Origin: Pelecanus crispus
Taxonomy: Eukaryota; Chordata; Aves; Pelecaniformes; Pelecanidae
Length of the DNA stretch: 64,000 nucleotides
Assembly (NCBI RefSeq): GCF_030463565.1
Contig: NC_134659.1
Span: 8,006,511 to 8,070,510, forward strand
Direction of reading: 5' to 3'
The position numbers were made by a program, and so were the translations under genes. The notes below the pieces were generated by a model. It saw only the letters and a program-made list of their open reading frames with translations, made no database searches and was not told where the DNA came from. Shown piece after piece: positions 34,801 to 46,800 of the stretch. Positions within the stretch are counted from its first letter, which is position 1, and each line of letters starts with the position of its first letter.

Positions 34801-37800
34801 AGAATTTGGGGGAACATTCTTGTTCAGTGACACTGTAGCAGTTGTAAATAAGCAAGAGCCCGCTTGATAGTGGGTTGGTTTAGGAAGGGAAGGTGGTTAA
34901 TTTGGTTAGCCTTCTGAGCCTTCTTGCCAGTACTACCACTGGGGTTTAAAGGAAAGATGAGTAAATGAGGCTGTAGTTCAGAAAGCAGCTAAAATGAAGC
35001 CTTCCTCTTTAGCAGTTAGTGGAAAAGGAGTTAGTATGTTGTCCTGGATAGACAACTCACACCAAATATCAAAATACAGAGATGGAAACCTTCCAAGTCA
35101 AAGTTTAGCACATTGAGTTCTTGCTCTTGGGAACAGCTTCAGGATCTCAGGATTATGGTAGGAGATAAGACAGTAATCTCCATGATTATAGGGCTTAAAA
35201 CTTTCCATCTTACAGGTTTTTCCAACACTTCTTGAAGAACTTTAACACCTTGGTTATTTGCAGAGGCAAGTTTGAAGCTCAGTAGAGTCTCTCTTGATGT
35301 CGGGGGGAATTGGTTTCTCTACACTTGCAGGAAGTGTACGCTGAAGTAGTGTTGTGGTCGGCGTTGAGTTTGCTGCTTGCAACCTGCTGCCTTCTGCATC
35401 CTTTGGTCACTCATTGCCACCTGTCCGCATTTCTCTAGTGCTTGGTGTGTGTCATAAATATATTTAAGTGCCTTGCTACAGCATTAATGCAGCTGAAATT
35501 GCTGACGGCTGATGTAAATGATGAGCGGGGTTTTCCACATCATGATCCTCCTCCTTCTTCCTTTCCCTCTCACAAGTCCCTTAACAGTGTTTCAAACCAG
35601 GAACCAAGCAGTCATGCGTAGAGGTGCTGCTTCTGATTTTTCTGCCTTTATCATTGAAAGATGTTCTTAGTGCTCTGTGAAATAGTGAGCTTCAACGTAA
35701 TAGCCGCATGCTTCACCTCGTTATCTGACCTGTACAACTTTTAATCTATGTTAATAAGCAGCAAAAGGAAAAACTTGATCTATCATCTTAAGTGTATTAC
35801 AACAAGGAAAGGAGAAAAGCTTATGGCTCATTTCTAATATTTTTACCTCAAGATGAATTTCCTGTAGCTGGGAATAGTTTTAATTTGCTTACGCTTTTCT
35901 TTCTTCTGTACGGTTTGATTTATTCATGCTATTTGTATTTCATTATGTCCAAGTAAAATGCTGGGTTGGAACTCCATAACAACCTTTAAAACTAAACATT
36001 TGGACTTCTAGCATGGGACTTTTAGCCTTTTTTTTCTCGTGTTGTGAGGATGAACATTCTTTTCTTGCTGCAGTGGTTCCCTTAAGAAAACAATCCTTTG
36101 TCTCTTGCTCAGATTCGTAGTTCACTGCCCAGCCTGAGTAATCCCACTTGCACGCTTGGTAGATACGGATAAGACAGATGGAAGAATAATCATTGCTCAG
36201 ACCAGAGTGCTGCTGTGCGGAGTCTGAAGTGGTAGACATATCCTCTAGAGTTTCCCAGACTCATAACTTCTGTTTTCTGATGAGGCAAGGGTGTCTGTCT
36301 TGTCAGCCGTGTTTTGCTACATGGGACTATTGCAAGGAATTCAGTGCGTTGGGGAGGAGGAGGATGGTACATAAATGTGTGTCGTGTGCCCCCCCCCCCC
36401 CTTTAATTTCACACACTATTAAAAAGAAGCTGCATTAGATCAGCTGAATTGGTGGTGATTGACTTGATTTCAGAGCAATCTTCAGTGTAAGTATCTGTTT
36501 CCTGTTGTTCTTGGTTGGTTCATTTCTCAGGAAATATCTCAACTTTGAATTAAATCCTTTCAGTTCACTGTTCTGGACAAGGAAAGAATTGACTGCAGCT
36601 GTCTCTAAATTCTGAAACTTGATTCAGCGGTGGCCCTTGTAAAGTCTAATGGCTTGTTTAATCAAACAGGACCTTTTAAGAATTGTGCATGGAATACGCT
36701 CAATAAATTAGCGCTGACAGAGTATGTTCTGGGTGCATGACTAATCAATTGCGTGTTAATTGGCTCAAGACACCAGCTTGACAAGGGAACCCAGCGGAGC
36801 AGACAGCATACGAAATAAGACTTGTCACTACCAACATCTAAGAGTTAAGCACATGCCAAGGTTGATGGCCCCCTCCTAAGCTTTCCCAGATAATGCTTTA
36901 AAAAATGAATCCATGTCTGAATGCAAATATCGCTTGGAGTAACATAGGAAAAAAAGGAAAAGAAACTGCAGCTGTCCAAAAGTACCAAAGCTCTGTTGTT
37001 TGTATATGTGACTTTCTCTTCCCATATGCCCTAAAATACCAAATGTTACACTTTCTGACTAGATACTGTATTATGTGTTGTGATAATTAAACTGAAAATG
37101 CTGATCAGACTGAAATTCAGCGTACCCTCTCACCAGGGATGGGACTGCACATCGTACTGCACTTCTTAAGCTCTGTCAGTGCAATCACGATGAGCTTTGT
37201 TTCTCTGATGTACCTTTTTAATCAATTGGCGTGCTGCTGGATGGCAGTCTGCTTGCTTCTGTTCCACGCATACTTTGATAAGCACTGCAATAAACAGGAT
37301 CTCTGTTATGGCTGAATCTGTTATTGCTGAAATCTTTTTTTTGTTTGTTTTAACTAGATGGTGTGATGTAATTTTAATTTGATCACACTTTAAAATATTT
37401 TACTTATAAAATGCTATAAATTTGTACTGTACCATAAGGTAGTTGTGGCTGTGTTGGCTACAGCTTATTTTTTCATCCCTTTCTGTCAGGGGTGAAAAAT
37501 AAATGTATACAGAACAGAGTCTGGTTGCCACTGAGCAGGGGTCCGGAGCTCACTTGACTTCTTTTAGCATTATTTGCCAAAAAGCCAAGGAGCTGCGTGA
37601 GCAAGGAGGTGTAACTCCTTGTTTTCCCTTAGAGGTGGCAAACTGAAGATGCAGTCTGCGCTTCAGTGAATGAATATATATGAATATATATTCAGTGTCA
37701 TTCGGAGGTACAAGCATGGGGTAGGGAGATGAGAGGTCCTGGATTGTGTTTGATTATGAATTTTATTTGCTGTGACTTGCAGCAAGGAATTAAATTTTGT

Positions 37801-40800
37801 TTCCTCACGCACACGCTGATGATTGTGTTTGCCCATGTGTTGGAGTGGTACTGTAAATTGTAGAAGCTCTGAATGGAGTTTTGAATGTGTAAAATACTAT
37901 GTGGGTTACAATATTTTTGTTAATTCACTAATACTCTCATTTTTTGTGGTCATTAATTCCCTTCCTCTGACCTACCCTTTAAATTATCTCAATGCTGTAC
38001 AGTAGTTGTCTGGATTCTGTTCTTTATACCGTGACTGAAGATCCGTTCTAATGGTTCCACTTAACTGAAGTGCTCAGGAAAATGTTTTGAAATGTTTCTT
38101 TCCCTCACACGTAGATTTGATGTTACGGAGTCTATGCTCTGTACAATAACAATCCAGCTTCTCACAGGAACTCTGGGGCCCTGGTTCTGGAATTACACGG
38201 TAAAGTGAACGTTAATGCTACCTGGCGAGCAATGGCATGGACTAAGCAGAGACAGCACCTTTGTCATGCACATAGTAACTGGTATATGAAAAACAACATC
38301 TAAGGGTATTTCACAAGTGCTTTAATACAGGGGGAAAAAATGTTTGCAAAATATGAATGAGCAGGAAAAATCCGATCTAATGGAAATAAATTTTTTTGAA
38401 AGCGTCATGTTTTATTTGAAAACAAAGCGAAAACCTGCCCATTAAACAGAAAAGTTTGCTTTAAGCATTGCTTTTTACTTTGTCACAGTTCTGGCTTCAC
38501 CTAAAAGATAACCAGGGTTGTGGAAGCAGCAGGGTATAGATTAATTTTGTTGGAACTGCTTTTTAAAGTTGTAGAATTTTTTTTGTTGTTGTTGCTGTTT
38601 AAATACCTTTCCACCAAAAAAAAAAAAAAAGGATTTCTTGCCTAGTTCAGGGAACTGTATGCTGTGCAATAGCTTAAAAAGTCACCGGTTACTGGTTAAA
38701 AAATGCCTGTTTTGAACTGTGCTGCTTCATCCGTGTAGTCTGGTCACTTAACTGTGCTTGTAGCTTCATCGCTAAGTAACTTCATTTCCTGGTTGTCTTT
38801 ATTTTCAAAATGATTCTCCTTATGTCTGCTAAATATATCCTTCTCCACTCTGGTTTACTGTTCCTTTTGGAAAGGACTTTCTCTTCCTTATTTTGGCTCT
38901 TTTAATACAGTGTATATAGGTGGGGTTCCCCCCCCTCCCCCCAATAAAATGGTATCATTAAACGTAAGTTGGGTTCCTTGAAATTTCTCATAGTTGCTGG
39001 ATTATTAGCCAGGAGTTTCCCTTGAAATATTTGGGATATAAGAACAGCTTTTTGGTATTTTTGATAGCCTTCTTAGAACTGCATCAGATTTTAAATAAAA
39101 CTTTTTTAAATAAATTTTTTTTGGTGGCTTGTTTAGATACCCTTTGTTAAACTTGCATTGATGCAAATTACGCTGTTCTTTTGGCTTGTTCTTTTTCCTG
39201 TAATGGTTCAGCACAATCTCTGTTTTCATGAGGCTATTAGAAAGAGTCCTTAATTACCAGCTCTACTTGAGATCCAACAATATCAGCAATCTGGTAAATC
39301 ATGGTGTCTGCCGTATCTGCGGGCTGCATCTGACAGTTTCAGCCCAGTGACAATCAGGCGTGCTCTGAAGCGAGTCAGATGACATAATTTTTAAATACTT
39401 TTGTTGACAGTCTATGAAAGGCTGGAAATACTTACTGTCAGGAAATGGTAATGTGGGAAGAAATAATTCGAAGGAAGGAAGAGCTTAATCAAGATTTGAG
39501 CCCGTTGTGATAATGGCGTTATGACTCTTCCTGAGAAGTCACTTGGGCGGGGGGGGGGAAGAAATCCCTTAGTACCAAAACGCTCCGAGACTTCTGAAGT
39601 CCCCCATTGGCATGATAGTTAGGTGAGAGGAAGCAGCTCCAAATTCTGTAATGAAAGCGAGTTGTTTAAAATGGATGAGGGCAAAATGCCACCTGAGGGA
39701 GGAGTTCTGATCCTCTGCACAGGTGACCTGGAGCTGAAGGAGAAGTCAGTCTGTAGACCCTGCTGTGGTCTCCACCCTTGGAAAGGATGCCTTTGCTGTT
39801 CAAGACGACATTTGTTTTCCAAATAAATGCAGTGGTTGGTAGGGTTGGTGTGTGTAGCAGATGAGCCAGGCAGAGCGTTTTGTCACTTTTACTCCAGTAA
39901 CAGAATGCTGAGTGTTTGCTTCTGACAAGTCCCCTCATGCATGCTAATTTTAGCCAGTTTTTAGCATACTGAATTACGGAATAGACTTAATTATCTTCTT
40001 AAATTCTTGCATGTGTAGTTTCAGATGTCTTCTAGCATCTGTATTTTTAGTCTTAACTAATTAAAGATGCTGCTGCTTCTCAGTCACTCAGAACACGCAA
40101 AGCATCGCAGTTATTTTACACAGTTTGAGGTCAGGTGGTATAGATTTTTATTCCAGTATTGCACCATCTCTGAGATGGTTAAGCTACAGGAAATACGTAC
40201 TCATGCTATTCTCTTTCATCTGATAGCTGTTTCATGTAACTAACACTTGTAGTGAGAAAGCATAACCATATAGCCCTGTCTTGAAAGTACTACGTGATCT
40301 GGCAAAATATGAAGTGAACAGATTGCAATTCTTGCAACACAGATAAACCTTGTACTTAACGTGTGCTGGGTTGTAAGGGGGTTTTATTCATCAACGATGG
40401 AGAAAACTTTTTAAATTGTTAATGAATTTTGCTTATGCCTTTAGCCTCCAGAGAGGTTATTTAAAAGAACATGAAGGCTTTAAAGAATTGGGGTGGTGGG
40501 GGGAGATTTTGGGAATCAAGTTAAAAAGTGTAAATGTGCAGAATTCTAAAGAGCTTCAGCCCTGCATCCCTCTTCCTGCAGCTCTGCAATGTTGCCCATC
40601 AGTACTTGTAGTGGTGGAATGTGACTTTTGCTTGTAAACACCTCGCATTTTGGTGTTTTCCATAGATCAGAAGTGGGCAGTTTTAATACAGTTTAGCACA
40701 ATGTGTATTACATATAGAGGAATTGCAGATGAAGGTGTTTAAGATGAATGAATCTGGAAAATTCTTAGACTTTTATAGGAAATAAAATGTTAAAACACTG

Positions 40801-43800
40801 TTCCTGATAATCTTCCATTATGTCAGAAAACATAAGTTTGAAAACTAGCAAGTAATCTGTATCCAGGTTTGGCACGATGAGGAGGGGTGGATTAATAAAC
40901 GAGTTGCAGTGTGCAGAGCAGATCCGCTGCAGGAACGGAGAACGCCTTTGGCAGCTCTGTAGGCATTGTGCTGGCTTGTGAATTTACGCAGGTGGGGAGA
41001 GAGGGATGAAATGTGCCTTTAAAACCTCACAACTTTTATGCTTCCCTAACTTTATCTGAATTAAAACACTTAGATATTCGTGTTTACAATCTTCAGTTCA
41101 CAAAGGTAGCTGGTGCAGTGTTGACACTTTGACCTAGCCCCTACTTGCTGTCTTCAGTTCTGCAGAGCTGCTCTTTGTTATTCTTTCCTAACATCAGTTT
41201 GCTGCAGAATCAGTATTTTTCAGGGCCATTTTCAATGTTTTTCCCAGCCTTGCAATTAGATGTTCTGTCTAGGCATTTTTAGTTTAACAAACTAAGTCTA
41301 GGTTCTTTGTCGCTTTGTCTTCAGCGCCTGATCTTTGTTCCTTGGTTCTTTGCCTGGATGTTCCTGGTGATCTTAAAAACTCGCTTTTGGGGTCTTCTGT
41401 TTATTTGCTAGAAGATGAAAAAGTCCCTGGTTTATTTGAAGAAGTGATCTTTGGAACTAGGCTGCTTTGAGTCTGAGGAGCTGTTACAATCACTTCACAT
41501 CCATCTATTGTAGCATGAGCATGTCTTGGGGGAAACAGTTTGTTTCCTTTGCTCCATTTCATACGTATTAGGGATCCGCCACATACTGTGCACTATGTCT
41601 CTGCATCGTCCTAGCAACATAAACTGTTTGGGCAATGCTGACATCGTTGTCTGAAAAGCGGATTCACTGCCCAGTGTGCCATAAGCTGATTTCTACGCGC
41701 ACAGGTGAGATATTGCTTTATTTCATTTCTGCGCAGAGATAGGTGCTAGGTGGTAATTCCACCAAGCTAGCACACAGACGCCTCCTCTTGATCATATTTA
41801 TACAGCAGATTCCGCATGCCCTTCTTATGCATATATGCATTTTAATTTGCATACATTATGTAATGACACAGTTACAGAACACTTAGTCTAACCCCGCGTG
41901 CTCCATTGGGGTCTCTGGTCTTCGGTGGTCGCTCCAGCTTGTATCCCCCTTAGGCGTGTTGCCAAAGTTCACGTTGTGGTCATCCAAACCTTTTCTATTG
42001 TCCTTCTTCATTCATCTGTCATTTGCTCAAGTTCCCCCAGTGTTCCATTACACTACACTGAGTTCCTTTGATTATTACATCTACAGTAAATCTTCTGCCA
42101 TGTTCTGGCGTGGTCGGGACTACACAGGGGCCAAAAGCAGCTTAATGTTTTACTGATACCAGCATGACTCAATTCGGTAGGAAACATCAGGCAAAAAAAC
42201 TGTCAGGTTAGGGGAAGTGTGGCTCGAGTGATTGCTGAAAATATCCCAGTTAAGAGGCTTTAAGAAACCCCCTTACTTGAGCTGCAGAATTACATGCTGC
42301 TAACTCTTTCCGTTTGTTTTTTCTTAGGCTGTCCACTGTAGTGTTTAAATGAGTAAGTAAATACAAACACAAGGAGAAAACAGAATCTGATTTTGAACTG
42401 GCCAATATCTGTATTTGCTTTGAAATGTTCTTGCTTTCTGCAGGTCTGCTTATGGTACCAGGCTGCTGGTTGTGTTCTGTAATTAAGTGGAGGGGGTTGC
42501 AGCACCAAAGGCCTTTCCCCACTTTTGACTTCCCAATGCTGTGGGTTTTATTTTTTCCTCGTGGTACCTATCTTTTTTGCATTGAAGCTAAAAATACTTT
42601 CCTGCTATTAGTCGATAAATGATCCACTACTCTAGTTTGCATTTCCTTACCATAGGAAGAGGTACTCCAGTGTGCAACGGAAGTGTGTGTGGAAAAAAAA
42701 TATAGTGCTATTTATGTAATATTTAAGCAGGAACGTTATCGCCCTACTTTGCAAATAATTTCTGTAGCCACTAAAGCAAGCTATATATATTTTTCCGCAA
42801 AAGGCCAGCGTGGGTAGTACAGAAAGGCTTTAGTCAGTCTGCAGCCAAACTGAGCAAGCAGCTTTCCATGCAGCCCTGTTTTTCTCTTGTCTTTTTATTA
42901 GGTACCTTCCCAGTTCTACCAGAGTTTGAAACCGATATGGTGACTGAGGCAATTTATGGATCTTTTTATTACTAGCACATTTTTATCTTGAAGGAATTCA
43001 TATACACAAGTTAATCATTAAAGTGTAGGAAACGAATGTCCTCTAGGTGCCTGACGTGTTAACGTTTTCCAGGTGGTGCCGTGCATTACCTCTGCTCAGC
43101 ATCTTTCTTGACAAAACCACTGTTGCTTTGTTTTCTAAGTGCATTCTTTTGCTTTTTTTACTGTGTTACATTTTAAGGGCTGTTTAGGACTTTATGAATG
43201 CTGGTAGCGGTCCACTTGTGTCTCATTCGGAAGCCTTAACTCGTTCCCGTTTATTCCTCCTTATGCTGCCTTGTCATCCAAGCCTGTGGCTGCAGTCACT
43301 CAGCGCTCTCGTTCAGCTGCCGAAAGCAGCAGTGCAGACCTTCCACCGACCTCTCCTTTGTGCTTGCATCGTTCATGAGGCCACGCAAAATGGATAACGA
43401 ACGCTTATATGATAGGAACTGGGACAGGAACCTTTCTTTTCTTCCCCTTTTTTGTTTGGCTCACTTTAGCTAAGCTAATATCCCCAGTGCAGCTGATGGC
43501 ATGAGACCGCAGAGCTGGCACAAGGGAGAAAGTGGGACTGAGCCCTTGGGTTTTGGGGGTGGAAGTGGTTGGTCTTTAGAGAAGCCGGGATGACTGCTCC
43601 TTTTAGCAGCAGCATGAATGTAGTTGAGTTTAATGCTGTAGTTGCACAGTCATTTTAAATTCAAGATAAATGAATAGAGGAACAGTGTGCCTCTTTTCCC
43701 TTTCACCCAGCTTCCGTTTCCAAATGTTCCCTTTTGTGGTCTAGCTTTGAGGAGCTGCCTGTCCGGATTCCTGTATTCTTAGATTTCTAAGTAGTGGCCA

Positions 43801-46800
43801 TTTAACATTCTGCAAAAAAAAAAAAAAAAAAAAAATTCACTGGATAATTCCAGCATCAGGCATGTACTCTACAGTTATGGAGCATGTCTTTTTGAAAGTA
43901 ATCCAACAGTGATTTTAATGAGTGTAGGTGACGAGGATCCCCTATAGGTAAGGTGTTCCCAGTCCATTTTCATCCTTGGTATTAAGAACTTATGCTTTAC
44001 TTTAGGTGATAGTTTAGGTGTTTAGTTTCTCCTCAGTTGGTCTTACGTCTTTGCCTGCTCCTTAAGGAGCCCTTTAGTGCTAAAAATCTTCTCTTTATAT
44101 AGAATTGAAGTTAAGGCTAATATTTGTTCTGCAATATGAGATTCTTATTAAAAGTCAGGGAGGAGTTTTTAACCAAATATACTTGCAGTTCATTGCTGAA
44201 CCCTTCCCAGCTGCCTGATGCCATTTGTATTTGAGTTGCGGAGGGCAGAACTACGGGCAATGGAGCAAAGGTTGTACCATGGCTGTGTAAAGAAGATAAT
44301 GCTGTCTCCCTAACCTGAATCCAGGCACTGCTTCCATGGATTTAGCTGGGCTCCCAGTTTTGTGCAAGAGTTTGTTGTTCAGAATACCTTGTATTTTGTG
44401 ATCTGAAATTTTTTTAAAGTATATGCCCTTAATTTTATTTTGCATTAAGATTACTGCTGCCAAAAGAAACTTGTTTTACTGTCCAAGGAAAGCTACAAGC
44501 TTGTTACCTACAGCAGTTACTAGTCACTGTTCCTGTGAGCTTTCTCAATTGCTTTATATTCTTTTAGGTCGCTGACAGGAGTAGTGAAATAGGCTAAATA
44601 AAATGCATTCCTGCTTAACCTGTGCAGGTTCACAGAGCTGCTTCAGCCCTTCCTCAGCTGGACACACTGAAAACATGTTTCCATGCTGACTCCAAAAGCT
44701 AGGAGGGAGCAATTTGCATTTAATCAGATGTTTTGTGTATCACTCTTCTTGCATGGCTGAGCGTTTTTACTTTTTCTTGCAAGGTAGCTCCATTTGCATG
44801 AGGACTGAAAATAAGGATTCTTTTTAAGAACATTCTTTCCTCTTTGTGGAAATCAATTTTTCCCCAAGCTAGTTCTGATTGACTTACAGGATTGTTACTG
44901 AACAAATCAGAATATAGGAGGCCCCCTGAGGTTATTTCCTGTGCGTCTTGTATCTCCATGCTTGGCGTAGTGAAAAGAAAACTTACAAAGCAAAGACATC
45001 AAAAAGAAATAGTCTCTTATTGGAATCTTTAGCTTTTCTCCGGCAGCGTTGGCTGAGCGTTGCCATGACGTGCTGAGAGCCTGGCGAGTTCACGGGTGTT
45101 GCTGCTGTGCCGTCTCCATCCTGCATGCTCCCCTCGGCTGCTTCGCTGCAGGGAGGGAGCGGTGGGCGATCGCAGCCGCGATAGGCGGGTTGGGTGCCGC
45201 ATCCTGTTTGCCTGCTGGCGCTGCCGCGTGCCGATTCTGTGCTTGTTTCATAGGTGCGTGCCCTGCTCTTGGAGTTGTTCAGAAAGTCTCTTGGCTGACG
45301 GAAAGGTGAAGTTGTGCAGTGGGAGATGGATGCAGTGTTTTTACAGCCCACTGAAAGCAGCAGCCAGCATTTAGAGAATCCGTAGTAAGATAAGAAATTG
45401 CCTTGAATACTACGTACTGTTGCCCTTCTGCTTCCTTATGCTCTGGGGAATGTTCTACATGGAAGTTAGATGCAGCCTCGTAATTATCCCTTGTGCTTAT
45501 TTATCTGCTGCTGAAACAAAATTATATTTTGGCCAGACTGGAGATGCTCAAATGAGAGGATCCACTCCAAAGCTGGAACAAAGGCTGTAGAGAAAACTTG
45601 GTGGCACGCTGATCTGATATTAAACTTAATTACATGGTCTTGTAGTTCATTTAAGACAGGCAAAAAAACCTCCTGAACCATTATTTCCTGATGCCTATGC
45701 AGTTGATAATATCAACTGTATGTATGTAGCAGCGAGGCATGTATTCTCAAGAAGCGATTTTGAGTATTTCAGATAGAATTGCATTATTAGAGATAAAGAA
45801 TATGCCATAAATATTTCAGACTGTCTTGAAGGATTTTTTTTTACGGTACTCCAGTATGAGATAGTATTATACTGCTTCACGTTATACACCAGCAAGTCAG
45901 CCTCTTCATATTTCACTTGTATTTTTCCTTTACACCAGCAAGTCAGCCTCCTTATATTTCACTTGTATTTTTTTCTTTACTCTTGTTTCTGGAATTGGTT
46001 TGTATGGCCTTGTTTTTCCCTCTTGCTAGCTCCAAGGCTTTCGCACACTCTTTAAAACAAAGTCTTAAACTCAATCTTTTCTATAAGCCTTTCCTTCTTG
46101 CCCTTCTACAAAACCTACCAGCTGTGCTAGAGCCAGAAGTGGTTCCTCTTCTTGCTGCGTGCTGGAGACTGAAGCGTGGAATCTTCAGCAGTGCGGCTGA
46201 CTGTACCGTTCACGCTTGCATAAACTCCTCAGGGAGTTCTGTTTCTTTTTAAAAGTTTGATGCTCTTCAGAGTGAATATTGATATTAAAAAAGTAAGGTA
46301 GGGAATATAATAGGGATTAAAAATATCTTTCCCGAATTTTATAATCTGAAATAAATTCTTTTTTTTTTTGGTGGGCAAGGTTAAAACTGAATATTTATTT
46401 CTGCAACCAGCAGTGGTCAGTTAAGAGTTCCAACTGTTCCTTTTGACAAAATGGATTTTTATGGCACTGTGAAATAAAAAGTATAGTACAGCATGGCTCT
46501 TAATTTTAACAATAAAACTAAAATATTTGCTTTCTAAATTATTTATAAATTTTGCCTCTTTTCCTCAGTATTTTGGAGTTTTATACTGTGCATGATAGAG
46601 GAGAGCTGCTGAGCTTGCAAATAACTGACTCGAAATTGCTTTGAATAATTTTGCTTTTTTTGGCTTTTTGTACTTAATCAGAATTGATGTGACTGAAGTG
46701 CAAATCTTCATAATAATCATGCATTTACTGGCAGTGATTGGAGGACCACCTTTTTGGCAATCTCTGGTAATTTTGTTCATGTTCTTATTTTAAGCTTTGT

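Larger units (their letters stand above)
38200..46681 (+). other. CEPT1: CEPT1 intron between alternative exons 5a and 5b
   Basis: This intron is about 8.5 kb. It holds a likely solo LTR (41.7-42.2 kb), a poly-A run (43,815-43,836), a GC- and CpG-rich patch (about 45,040-45,310) and a 46-bp tandem duplication (45,885-45,976). No further copy of exon 5 is recognised. Confidence 0.65.

Noticed and set aside
45049-45309. Cysteine- and alanine-rich open frame in the GC-rich patch
   Set aside because: Open frames exist on both strands there because of GC content; no start context, domain or splice structure supports coding.
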